Source: Agathobacter rectalis ATCC 33656
GTDB lineage: Bacteria > Bacillota > Clostridia > Lachnospirales > Lachnospiraceae
Assembly (NCBI RefSeq): GCF_000020605.1
Contig: NC_012781.1
Coordinates: forward strand, 868,001 to 932,000
DNA length: 64,000 bases
Direction of reading: 5' to 3'
The notes beneath the pieces were generated by a model. The model saw only the letters and a program-made list of their open reading frames with translations. It did not search any database and was not told where the DNA came from. Both the position numbers and the translations under genes were made by a program. Every line of letters begins with the position of its first letter. Position 1 is the stretch's first letter. Of the stretch, positions 53,039 to 60,883 are shown in pieces.

Positions 53039-53371
53039 ATGACTTATGCAGATATGTTTTCAAAGGTAAAGGGACTGTTTATGGAGTCTGATGTGAGCGA
53101 TATAAGCGAGCACCTTGCTTTTCAGTTCAATATAACAGGAGAGGCAGAGGGAATTTTCTATGCCGAGGTAAAGGATGGTGTGCTGGCAGTGGAGCCGTAT
53201 GAGTATTTTGACAGGGATGCGATTTTTATATGCAGCGCTGAGACTCTTTTTAAGCTGGCAGAAGGAAGGCTTGATCCGAGTCTTGCATTTACAACAGGCA
53301 AGCTCAAGGTGGAGGGAAATATTGATAAGGCACTTCGCCTGAAGCAGATTATAGACAGTAAGAAGGCGTAG
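53039..53371 (+). CDS. SCP2 sterol-binding domain-like protein
   Basis: 110 residues, soluble, with the SCP2-like pattern: an N-terminal helix, LAFQFNITGEAEGIFYAEVKDG, DAIFICSAETLFKLAEGRLDPS and the closing FTTGKLKVEGNIDKALRLKQI. Such single-domain proteins carry fatty acyl chains or other lipids in a hydrophobic tunnel. First gene of an operon with a hydrolase, a condensation-type enzyme, a carrier protein and an AMP-forming ligase, which makes a role in handling an acyl substrate or product plausible. AAGGAG lies before the ATG. Confidence 0.9.
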   Translation: MTYADMFSKVKGLFMESDVSDISEHLAFQFNITGEAEGIFYAEVKDGVLAVEPYEYFDRDAIFICSAETLFKLAEGRLDPSLAFTTGKLKVEGNIDKALRLKQIIDSKKA

Positions 53372-53374
53372 GTG

Positions 53375-54328
53375 ATGAAGATGAAGTGGGGAATAATTGC
53401 AGGTGTTTTAGGTGGTATTGCTGCAGCAGAGGCAGGCGGCAGTGCTTATTTCTACAGGAGGACCATGATGCGCTACAATGCCAAGAAGGAGCGCACGATG
53501 AAGATGTCCGGGGTTGACTGGGAGAGCTATTACAGCTTTATGAAGCCACGCGGAGAGTGGATGAGAGCACAGGCTCATGAGGATGTGTGGATTAGGTCCG
53601 ATGATGGATTAAGACTGCATGCCACATATTTTCCTGGGATAGATGGAGGTAATCCGGATAAAGCCGTCATATGCTTTCACGGCTACACAAGTGAAGCTAT
53701 GTCTGATTACAGCAGCATATCCAATTACTATTTAAAGAAGGGCTATAGCATGCTGCTTGTAGATGCGAGGGCACATGGACAAAGCGAGGGTAAATTCATA
53801 GGCTTCGGCTGCAAGGACCGCTATGATGCGCTTAAGTGGATTGACTGGATGATTAAGAAGGCAGGCAATGGCATAAGGATTGTTTTGATGGGAAATTCCA
53901 TGGGAGGTGCCACTGTGCTTATGGCAAGTGGACTTAATCTGCCGGAGCAGGTGAAGGGAATTGTGTCAGACTGTGCATTTACCTCGCCTAAGGCGGTATT
54001 TACACATGTGCTTCACAGCATGTACCATCTGCCGGCTTTTCCGATGATTCAGATTGCAGATTTTGTGAACAGAAAAATGGCAGGGTATGGGCTTGATGAA
54101 TGCAATGCTGCAAAAGAGGTGCAAAAGGCGAAGCTGCCTATTTTGTTTATCCATGGTGATAAGGATACATTTGTGCCATGTAGCATGTGTGATGAGCTTT
54201 ATGCAAGCTGCGCGTCACAAAAGACAAAGCTGATAGTAAAGGGTGCAGGACACTGCGAGAGCTATTACAAGAATACGAAAGCTTTCGAGGACGCACTTGA
54301 TAAATTTTTGGAAGGAGTTATGAGATGA
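53375..54328 (+). CDS. Alpha/beta hydrolase
   Basis: 317 residues. A hydrophobic N-terminal segment (GIIAGVLGGIAAAEAGG) suggests membrane association. Catalytic features: oxyanion-side motif CFHGYTS, nucleophile Ser in GNSMGGAT, Asp in HGDKDTFVP and His in GAGHCESYY. Its closest look-alikes are DUF/prolyl-oligopeptidase-like esterases. GTG at 53372 is an alternative start; I chose the ATG three bases later. Translation is coupled: the previous stop lies just upstream and the end overlaps the next start by four bases. Could release a product as thioesterase or esterase, or act as acyltransferase; unproven. Confidence 0.88.
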   Translation: MKMKWGIIAGVLGGIAAAEAGGSAYFYRRTMMRYNAKKERTMKMSGVDWESYYSFMKPRGEWMRAQAHEDVWIRSDDGLRLHATYFPGIDGGNPDKAVICFHGYTSEAMSDYSSISNYYLKKGYSMLLVDARAHGQSEGKFIGFGCKDRYDALKWIDWMIKKAGNGIRIVLMGNSMGGATVLMASGLNLPEQVKGIVSDCAFTSPKAVFTHVLHSMYHLPAFPMIQIADFVNRKMAGYGLDECNAAKEVQKAKLPILFIHGDKDTFVPCSMCDELYASCASQKTKLIVKGAGHCESYYKNTKAFEDALDKFLEGVMR

Positions 54329-55743
54329 TGAAGACGAGAAAGGGACACAACGTATATCCGATTACGGTTGCACAAAAATTTCATTTGTACTATGCAAAGT
54401 ACTGTCCGAATATGGCAGTACTCAATATAGGTACAAGCCTGACAATCGGCACGGAGCTTGACTGGAACGTGCTAAGGGATTCAATCAACTACGCGTATGC
54501 CAGAAACGAGGCCATGCGTATCCGCTTTACAAGGGATAAGGATGGAGAGTGCTATCAGTATATTGCGGATGTGGATGAGGATTTTAAAGAGAGAACTGTC
54601 GATTTCAAGGATTTTACGGATGTAACCATGGAGGAGGCAGAGAATGAGATGCAAGGCTGGACACAGGTGCCGTTTGAGTTTGAGGACTCTCCTATGACCA
54701 AAATCGTGATGATAAAGATGCCGGATGGATTCAATGGAGTGTACTTCTTAGGTCATCACATGGTGGTTGATGCGCAGTCACTTATTGCATTTTTAAAGGA
54801 TATTATTGAGATATACTGTAATGCCATGTATGAGGGAGTACCTTTTCCAAAGGATATGTGCTCATATATCGAGCAGCTTAAAAAGGATCTGGCATATGAA
54901 GCCGGAAGTAAGGCACAGCTTAGGGACAGAGAGTTCTTTGAGAAGCTTATCAGACAGTCGGAGCCAATCTACAACGGAATCGACGGCACAGCAAAGCTTG
55001 ATGCGGCAAGAGAACTGATGCATGATAACAAGCTAAGGAGTGCATTCAATGCATCGGATGATGTCACCTCAGCGCTTGATATCTTTCATCTGGAGGCTGA
55101 GCCGACAAAGCGTCTTATGGATTTTTGCGAGAAATATCATATTTCGCTTGCTTGTCTGCTTCTCATGGGAATCAGGACGTTTTTCCAGAAGGAAAACGGC
55201 TTCGATGATGTCTCCGTAAACAATGCCATCGCCAGACGTGCGACACTTAAGGAGAAGAAGTCAGGCGGCACACGTATTCATTCGTTTCCGTTTAGGACGT
55301 GCTTTTCAAAGGATGTACGCTTTATCGATGCTGTGTATACCATTAGGGATAAGCAAAACGAGCTGTTCCGCCATGCAAACTACAACCCGACAGAGTACTT
55401 TGCACTGCGCTCAAAGACCTATCCGCAGCCAAAGGCGGGGCTTACATATGAGCCGATGTCGCTTACATATCAGCCTATGACCTTAAAGGAAAAGGGCTTA
55501 AACGACCTGGGAGATATAAAATACAAGACTAAGTGGTACCCGAACGGCATGACTACACAGGCTATGTATCTAACGGTAATGCACCGCCCGGAGGACAACG
55601 GACTGGATTTCAGCTTCGAGCATCAGGTCAAGGCAGTCTCAAGAAAGCAGCTTGAGTATATGTACTATTACCTGTGCAAAATCATGTTCAAGGGAGCAGA
55701 AAACCCTGAGCTTACAATAGGCGAAATCATTAAATTAGTGTAG
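54325..55743 (+). CDS. Stand-alone condensation-domain enzyme
   Basis: 472 residues with the fold of nonribosomal-peptide condensation domains and related acyltransferases. The catalytic motif HHMVVDA (HHxxxDA, 144-150) is intact, and a DFSFEHQVKAVSRKQ segment matches the late C-domain region. No carrier or adenylation domain is fused; these are separate genes next door. Such free-standing C enzymes join two thioester-bound or free acyl/amine partners by an amide or ester bond. The ATG overlaps the previous stop (ATGA); AAGGAG upstream. The substrate is unknown. Confidence 0.9.
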   Translation: MMKTRKGHNVYPITVAQKFHLYYAKYCPNMAVLNIGTSLTIGTELDWNVLRDSINYAYARNEAMRIRFTRDKDGECYQYIADVDEDFKERTVDFKDFTDVTMEEAENEMQGWTQVPFEFEDSPMTKIVMIKMPDGFNGVYFLGHHMVVDAQSLIAFLKDIIEIYCNAMYEGVPFPKDMCSYIEQLKKDLAYEAGSKAQLRDREFFEKLIRQSEPIYNGIDGTAKLDAARELMHDNKLRSAFNASDDVTSALDIFHLEAEPTKRLMDFCEKYHISLACLLLMGIRTFFQKENGFDDVSVNNAIARRATLKEKKSGGTRIHSFPFRTCFSKDVRFIDAVYTIRDKQNELFRHANYNPTEYFALRSKTYPQPKAGLTYEPMSLTYQPMTLKEKGLNDLGDIKYKTKWYPNGMTTQAMYLTVMHRPEDNGLDFSFEHQVKAVSRKQLEYMYYYLCKIMFKGAENPELTIGEIIKLV

Positions 55744-55779
55744 TGGATTAGGAAACGTATTAGGTAAAAGGAGATTATT

Positions 55780-56010
55780 ATGTTTGATGAATTAGTGGAA
55801 ATTATCTGTAATTATGTTGATGTTCAGCCGGCAGATGTGCACGAAGAGTCACGTTTTATGGAGGACCTGGGCTTTACGTCATTTGATTTCATGAGCATGC
55901 TCGGGGAGATAGAGGATACCTTTGATGTGGAGGTTGAGCAGACAAAGGCTGCAGAAATCCGCACAGTACAGGAAGCAGTCGATTATCTTGAGACATTAAA
56001 AGACGCATAA
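55780..56010 (+). CDS. Acyl/peptidyl carrier protein
   Basis: 76 residues, the normal size of free carrier proteins. The phosphopantetheine attachment Ser is Ser34 in DLGFTSFDFMSM, a variant of the usual DSL motif, with the following acidic helix 2 (LGEIEDTFDVEVE). It would hold the substrate activated by the downstream ligase and present it to the condensation enzyme upstream. AAAAGGAG precedes the ATG. A matching phosphopantetheinyl transferase is not in the operon, so the housekeeping enzyme must serve. Confidence 0.93.
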   Translation: MFDELVEIICNYVDVQPADVHEESRFMEDLGFTSFDFMSMLGEIEDTFDVEVEQTKAAEIRTVQEAVDYLETLKDA

Positions 56011-56031
56011 TGGGCGCAGATAGGAGAAAAT

Positions 56032-57546
56032 ATGTTATTTCACACAATTCCTGAAATTCTTTCATATGCAAATGAAGCTTACGGCGCAGATGATGCGATA
56101 AGATGGAAGAAATCCAAAAATGAGATAGAGTCAAGAACCTACAGTGAGCTTAAGAATGATACAGACAGCTTTGCCAATGCCATCGAAAAGCTTGGCAAAA
56201 AAGGGCAGCATATCGCTGTAATAGGCCCTTCATCATATGAGTGGATAGTATCATATCTGGCAATCACAGAAAGCGGAAGTGTTGCGGTTCCAATCGATGC
56301 ATCGCTTCCGGCAGCGGATATATGTGAGCTTTTGGACAGAGCCGATGTGAGGATGCTTATATTTGATGAGGCACGTTCGGATGTGGCTGAGGCCGCAGCT
56401 AAAAGCTGTCATGATATAAATGTGTATGTGTCTATGAACAGTACAGAGCATTGTCCACAGGTGCTTTCGTTTAAAGGGCTTATAGATGACAACAGGGGAA
56501 GCTACGAGCCGGCAGTGGCAGAGGATGCGCTTTGCACTATCATGTTTACGTCCGGAACCACAGGAAAGAGCAAGGGAGTCATGCTGACGCAGAACAACCT
56601 GGCTGAAAATGCCACATGCCTTGACATGAAAATTGGACCTCACACGGTAATCTTGTCTGTGCTTCCGATACACCATGCATACTGTCTGAGCATGGATATT
56701 CTGAAAGGAATTTCACTGGGTTCGGTAATCTGCATCAATGATTCCATCATGCGCATGGCAAAAAATATACAGCTTTTTACTCCCGACATGATTCTTATGG
56801 TGCCTCTTATGATTGAGACATTTGCCAGAAAGCTCGAGGAGGTAAGGGCAGCAGGACTTCCTGCAGAGCCGGTCCGTAAGAAAATGTTTGGAGAGAGGCT
56901 TCATACAATCTGCAGTGGCGGTGCGTACCTAAATCCTGATTATGTTGATTTATTTGCAGAGTTTGGTATCACCATATTGCAGGGCTATGGCATGACGGAG
57001 TGTTCTCCGGTCATAAGCACAAATCTAAGCTGGGATATCCGCAAAAACTCGGTAGGCAAGCTGATGCCAAACTGTGAGGCAAAAACAGTTGACGGTGAGC
57101 TTTTTGTCCGCGGTACAAGTGTGATGCAGGGCTATTATAAGATGCCAAAGGAGACTGAGGAGACACTGTCGGACGGCTGGCTTCACACGGGTGACTTAGG
57201 CTATGTGGACGAGGATGGATATATTTATCTGACCGGCAGAAGAAAAAATCTGATTATCACCAAAAACGGTGAGAATGTGTCACCGGAGGAGCTTGAAAAC
57301 GCTCTGAGCGTAAATCATCTCATAAAGGAAATCATAGTGCGTGAGTCTGAAGGAGTGATTGAAGCTGAGATTTTCCCGGACAGAGAGTATGCTCAAAATG
57401 CAGGTATCGTCGATATAAGGGCAGCACTGCAGGCGCTTATCGATGAGTACAATGTGAATGCACCTGCCTACAAGCGTATCTATAGCCTTAAAGTAAGGGA
57501 GAGTGAGTTTGAAAAGACGGCTTCACGTAAGATAAAGAGAAGCTGA
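56032..57546 (+). CDS. AMP-forming acyl or amino-acid ligase
   Basis: 504-residue ANL-superfamily enzyme that activates a carboxylate as adenylate and transfers it to a thiol, most likely the neighbouring carrier protein. Motifs: FTSGTTGKSKGVM (P-loop), YGMTECSP, HTGDLGYVDEDGYIYLTGR (hinge) and the C-terminal catalytic Lys in TASRKIKRS. It resembles fatty acyl-type ligases at least as much as amino acid adenylation domains; the pocket cannot be read by eye. GGAGAA precedes the ATG, 21 bases after the carrier stop. Last gene of the operon. Confidence 0.92.
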   Translation: MLFHTIPEILSYANEAYGADDAIRWKKSKNEIESRTYSELKNDTDSFANAIEKLGKKGQHIAVIGPSSYEWIVSYLAITESGSVAVPIDASLPAADICELLDRADVRMLIFDEARSDVAEAAAKSCHDINVYVSMNSTEHCPQVLSFKGLIDDNRGSYEPAVAEDALCTIMFTSGTTGKSKGVMLTQNNLAENATCLDMKIGPHTVILSVLPIHHAYCLSMDILKGISLGSVICINDSIMRMAKNIQLFTPDMILMVPLMIETFARKLEEVRAAGLPAEPVRKKMFGERLHTICSGGAYLNPDYVDLFAEFGITILQGYGMTECSPVISTNLSWDIRKNSVGKLMPNCEAKTVDGELFVRGTSVMQGYYKMPKETEETLSDGWLHTGDLGYVDEDGYIYLTGRRKNLIITKNGENVSPEELENALSVNHLIKEIIVRESEGVIEAEIFPDREYAQNAGIVDIRAALQALIDEYNVNAPAYKRIYSLKVRESEFEKTASRKIKRS

Positions 57547-57586
57547 TAGAAATAATCACATAGTTACTATAATACTAAAAAGAGGA

Positions 57587-57613
57587 AGCCGATGCATGTG
57601 GCTTGCATCGGCT
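57587..57613 (+). terminator. Hairpin at the end of the ligase operon
   Basis: Perfect 10-base stem AGCCGATGCA / TGCATCGGCT with a 7-base loop; the following sequence ATATATG is not a real T run. Confidence 0.6.
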
Positions 57614-57794
57614 ATATATGAAAAAGATTAGTATGAGTATTGCGTAATTAATATGTTTTGTTGCTTTTGTTTTGTATCTTTCGTTTATGATGTTAGTATA
57701 CAAATCAATTGTGAAAACCGTGTGTTTTGAATTTCACTTTTCTGTAAACAAAATATGAACAAACTGTGCAGTCCTAAGGTACCATAAAAAATCC

Positions 57795-57823
57795 TTAGAC
57801 AATATCATGATTTTGTGTATAAT
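57795..57823 (+). promoter_or_regulatory. Promoter of the glycosyltransferase gene
   Basis: TTAGAC, 17 bases, TATAAT (57818-57823). Leader of about 80 bases. Confidence 0.6.
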
Positions 57824-57908
57824 TATAGTATCGGTATTTGTTATTGCATATAGGATAAGATTTTATGCATAATCAAACAGCGATATTATTTTTTACAAGG
57901 GGAAAAAG

Positions 57909-58922
57909 ATGAAATTATTAAGTTTTGCAATCCCATGTTACAATTCAAAGGATTACATGGAGCATTGTATAGAGTCTATCCTGCCGGGTGGAGATGATGT
58001 GGAGATAATTATTGTTGATGACGGTTCAAAGGATGAGACGGCAGCGATAGCTGACAGATATGCAGCCGAATATCCTGACATAGTAAAGGCTGTACACCAG
58101 GAGAACGGTGGACATGGAGAGGCTGTAAACACAGGTCTCAAAAATGCCACAGGCAAATATTTCAAGGTCGTTGACAGCGATGACTGGGTGGATTTGGAAT
58201 CATACAAGAAGATACTGGACAAGCTAAGGGAGTTTGAGCAGGAGAATACACAGATTGATATGCTTCTTGCCAACTATGTCTACGAGAAAGAAGGAGCAAA
58301 GCGTAAAAAGGTTATGCGTCAGACCGGCTTTCCACGCAATGAGATATTTACCTGGAGTGATATAAAGCATATTCACAAGGGACATTACATACTGATGCAT
58401 TCGGTAATATACAGGACAGAGCTTTTGAGAAGCTGTGGACTCAAGCTGCCAAAGCATACCTTTTATGTGGATAATATCTATGTATATAAGCCGCTTCCGT
58501 ATGTGCGCACGATGTACTATCTGGATGTGGACTTCTACAGATATTTTATCGGTCGCGATGACCAGTCGGTCAATGAGCAGGTGATGATACGCCGTATTGA
58601 CCAGCAGATTCGTGTAAATAAGATTATGTTTGATGATGTCAAATTGAATGAGATAACAAATGAGATGTGCAGGAAGTATATGTACAGCTATCTGGAGATT
58701 ATTACGACTATTTCTACTATTCTGGCAATTATCTCAGGCACCGATGAGAACATGGCTAAGAAGGATGAACTGTGGGCATACATGAAGGAGCACGATGAAG
58801 AAACCTACAAGAAGCTGCGCCATGGCGTCATGGGACAGTTAATGAACCTGCCGGGCAAGGGAGGCAGAAAGGTAGCTATCGGTGCGTATAAGCTGTCACA
58901 GAAGGTTGTCGGATTTAATTAG
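57909..58922 (+). CDS. Glycosyltransferase family 2
   Basis: 337 residues, GT-A fold. N-terminal SFAIPCYNSKDYMEHCIESI, sugar-nucleotide part IIIVDDGSKDETAAIADRY, HQENGGHGEAVNTGL and the metal-binding DXD in VVDSDDWVD are clear. No membrane segment; the C-terminal third is helical. These enzymes build cell-wall or capsular polysaccharides and glycolipids; the acceptor is unknown. ACAAGGGGAA precedes the ATG. It stands alone, without other glycan genes nearby. Confidence 0.93.
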   Translation: MKLLSFAIPCYNSKDYMEHCIESILPGGDDVEIIIVDDGSKDETAAIADRYAAEYPDIVKAVHQENGGHGEAVNTGLKNATGKYFKVVDSDDWVDLESYKKILDKLREFEQENTQIDMLLANYVYEKEGAKRKKVMRQTGFPRNEIFTWSDIKHIHKGHYILMHSVIYRTELLRSCGLKLPKHTFYVDNIYVYKPLPYVRTMYYLDVDFYRYFIGRDDQSVNEQVMIRRIDQQIRVNKIMFDDVKLNEITNEMCRKYMYSYLEIITTISTILAIISGTDENMAKKDELWAYMKEHDEETYKKLRHGVMGQLMNLPGKGGRKVAIGAYKLSQKVVGFN

Positions 58923-58947
58923 ACGGATGTGAAATAAGGAGTATTAT

Positions 58948-59229
58948 ATGGATGAAGTATATAAGCAAATTGTTAATATAGCAAAAAAATATAATACAAA
59001 AAAAGTAGTGCTGTTTGGTTCACGCGCCAGAGGCACGAATCATCCTAAAAGTGATATTGATCTGGCTATTTATGGATGTGAGGATTTTGGTGATTTATCG
59101 GATTGTCTTAATGAGGAGTTGTGGTCTTTACTAAAGCTGGACATAATAAATATGGATGATAAGCATATTTCACCGGTACTGGTGACAGAAATAGAAAGGG
59201 ATGGGAGGGTATTGTATGAAAAAGTTTGA
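58948..59229 (+). CDS. mntA: MntA-type nucleotidyltransferase antitoxin
   Basis: 93 residues of the minimal nucleotidyltransferase family. The catalytic pattern GSx10DxD is exact: Gly24-Ser25 (FGSRARG) with Asp36 and Asp38 (SDIDLAIYG). In characterised pairs MntA inactivates HepT by adding AMP units to a Tyr near the active site. The gene overlaps hepT by 14 bases. AAGGAG precedes the ATG. Confidence 0.92.
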   Translation: MDEVYKQIVNIAKKYNTKKVVLFGSRARGTNHPKSDIDLAIYGCEDFGDLSDCLNEELWSLLKLDIINMDDKHISPVLVTEIERDGRVLYEKV

Positions 59230-59626
59230 CCAGTATGTCAGCCACTTGAGGATATTGTCAAGGGCATTTGATGAAGACTTGACAAATGATTTTATTGTGA
59301 GCGGTATAATTGATAAATATTATATACAATTTGAGCTGGGCTGGAAGGTCTTAAAGGAGCTGTTACGATATGAGGGCGCTAATCAGGCTGCAACAGGTTC
59401 TCCAAGAGAAATTATAAAAACTGCATATGCGTATTATGATTTTATTGATGAGAGTGTCTGGCTTGGAATGTTAAGAGACAGGAATGATACAACTCATATA
59501 TACAATGAGGAAGCTGCACGTCAGCTTGTGAATAAGGTGCTTGACAGTTATATTCATGAATTTCAGGTGCTGGAAATGAAAATTAAAGAAAGATATTCAG
59601 ATGAGGTATTATCATCAATTAATTAA
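59216..59626 (+). CDS. hepT: HEPN ribonuclease toxin (HepT family)
   Basis: 136 residues, helical. The RX4HXY motif of HepT is present and exact: Arg89, His94 and Tyr96 in RDRNDTTHIYNEE. Proteins of this HI0074 group are also called substrate-binding partners of nucleotidyltransferases. ATG 59216 follows GGGAGGG and lies inside the end of mntA, coupling the pair. HEPN toxins cut RNA; the target cannot be told. A shared terminator follows. Confidence 0.9.
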   Translation: MKKFDQYVSHLRILSRAFDEDLTNDFIVSGIIDKYYIQFELGWKVLKELLRYEGANQAATGSPREIIKTAYAYYDFIDESVWLGMLRDRNDTTHIYNEEAARQLVNKVLDSYIHEFQVLEMKIKERYSDEVLSSIN

Positions 59627-59629
59627 AGT

Positions 59630-59667
59630 AAAGACCACAGAGCAAAACAGAGACTCTGTGGTCTTTT
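59630..59667 (+). terminator. Bidirectional terminator between hepT and nadA
   Basis: Perfect 13-base stem AAAGACCACAGAG / CTCTGTGGTCTTT with an 11-base loop, T run after it, between convergent genes. Confidence 0.9.
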
Positions 59668-59682
59668 AATATTGCAATTAAA

Positions 59683-60603
59683 TTACTCTCCAAGTGTGAG
59701 CATGGTATCTATGCAGGCCTTGGCCTTTGTTCTTATATCGTCAGGCAGTATGATTTCTTCTCCGCCTGCTCCCTTAACACAATTGTATACATCCATCAGG
59801 GTAGTGAGCTTCATATTGTGGCATACGCAGTCTTTTGAGAGCGGATAGAAGCTCTTTTCAGGGCACTCATACTGTAAGTGCTGCAGTATGCTGTTTTCAG
59901 TTCCGATGATAAATTCCCTGTCTGTGCTGTTTTTAGCATAGTCAATGATGCCGGTGGTGCTTCCGATATAGTCTGCAGCCTTTGAAACTTCAGCAAGGCA
60001 CTCCGGATGTACGAGAAGCTTTGCAGCAGGATGAGCCGCTTTTGCTCTCTCAACATCTGCTATTGACATGCGCAGGTGAGTAGGACAGCCACCATGTACA
60101 AATTTGAAGGTCTTTTCCGGAACCTGTTCCTCAACCCATGCGCCCAGATTGCAGTCAGGGATGAAAAGAATCTTGTTATTGTCAATATTTTTAACAATTT
60201 TTACAGCGGATGAAGATGTGACGCACACATCGCATATGGTTTTAAGCTCTGATGTGGTGTTTATGTAGGCAACCACTGTATAGTCAGGGTTCTCGGCCTT
60301 TAACGATTGTAAGAGCTCTACATCGAGCTGCTCCGCCATAGGACAGCCGGCTGAGCTGTTTGACAAAAATACATGCTTGTCAGGAGATAAAATCTTGCAG
60401 GTCTCTGCCATGAAGCGGACACCGCACATGAGCACATTCTTCTGTGGTGCTGTGGCAGCCTGCTTGCTGAGTCCATATGAGTCGCCTGTGAAATCGGCAA
60501 CCTCAAGTATCTCGTGACTCTGATAAGCGTGAGCTAATATACAGATATCATTTTCCTTCTTTAATCGGATAATCTCATCCTGTAATTCTCTTGTTGTCAT
60601 CAT
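59683..60603 (-). CDS. nadA: Quinolinate synthase
   Basis: 306-residue Fe-S enzyme that condenses iminoaspartate (from NadB) with dihydroxyacetone phosphate to quinolinate. The three cluster cysteines lie in VLMCGVRFMAET, DVCVTSSSAVK and KDCVCHNMK; AHAYQSHEILEVADFTGDS is the substrate-binding start. Two ATGs in tandem follow AAGAGG. Divergent from nadBC-niaR with a shared control region, so the three-step de novo pathway is encoded here. Confidence 0.96.
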   Translation of the reverse strand: MMTTRELQDEIIRLKKENDICILAHAYQSHEILEVADFTGDSYGLSKQAATAPQKNVLMCGVRFMAETCKILSPDKHVFLSNSSAGCPMAEQLDVELLQSLKAENPDYTVVAYINTTSELKTICDVCVTSSSAVKIVKNIDNNKILFIPDCNLGAWVEEQVPEKTFKFVHGGCPTHLRMSIADVERAKAAHPAAKLLVHPECLAEVSKAADYIGSTTGIIDYAKNSTDREFIIGTENSILQHLQYECPEKSFYPLSKDCVCHNMKLTTLMDVYNCVKGAGGEEIILPDDIRTKAKACIDTMLTLGE

Positions 60604-60714
60604 AATATGATATACCTCTTGAAATTCCTAGTGTGATTGAAGCACAGTTGTATCAATGTAAGCCCATTTTGGATTTTACATAAAGAACCGGCCAAAATAA
60701 ATAAGTTACTTGTC

Positions 60715-60743
60715 ATTATACTTAGCTGTAAACCAGCTGTCAA
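60715..60743 (-). promoter_or_regulatory. Promoter of nadA
   Basis: Reverse strand: TTGACA (60743-60738), 17 bases, TATAAT (60720-60715), both perfect. The spacer contains TTTACAG, as does the operator beside nadB. Confidence 0.85.
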
Positions 60744-60752
60744 CACAAAAGT

Positions 60753-60778
60753 TTTACAGGTGTCTTGTCAGTTGTAAA
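60753..60778 (+). promoter_or_regulatory. Putative NiaR operator
   Basis: TTTACA...TGTAAA ends around GGTGTCTTGTCAGT; the ACAGGTGTCTTGTCA part resembles NiaR (YrxA) boxes as I recall them. It covers the -35 of nadB and adjoins the nadA promoter; the niaR gene is the last gene of the same cluster. Confidence 0.6.
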
Positions 60779-60793
60779 TTTTAGTGTTATAAT
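60765..60793 (+). promoter_or_regulatory. Promoter of nadBC-niaR
   Basis: TTGTCA (60765-60770), 17 bases, TATAAT (60788-60793). The -35 lies within the putative operator. Confidence 0.75.
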
Positions 60794-60812
60794 ACGCCCA
60801 TTACAGTAAATC

Positions 60813-60858
60813 GCATCCAGGGGGATGTTGCTAAAGAAGCGGCTACATCGGTGGATGC
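60813..60858 (+). ncRNA. Structured leader of nadB
   Basis: GCATCCA (60813-60819) pairs with TGGATGC (60852-60858), and inside it GATGT (60824-60828) with ACATC (60845-60849), leaving internal loops GGGG and GGT-like bases and an apical TGCTAAAGAAGC with a GC stem. It lies between promoter and ribosome site (AGAGGTAAC). It is not one of the NAD+ riboswitch classes I know; it may be only a stabilising hairpin. Confidence 0.4.
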
Positions 60859-60883
60859 AGGTAAATAAAAGAGGTAACATACT

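Larger units (their letters stand above)
57547..57908 (+). other. Intergenic region before the glycosyltransferase
   Basis: It holds the 3' hairpin of the ligase operon (57587-57613), then 180 AT-rich bases without recognised features, then the promoter of the glycosyltransferase (57795-57823). No open frame in it looks real. Confidence 0.7.

Noticed and set aside
60813-60858. Known NAD+ riboswitch in the nadB leader
   Set aside because: I could not match the loops to the NAD+ classes I know; kept only as an unclassified structure.
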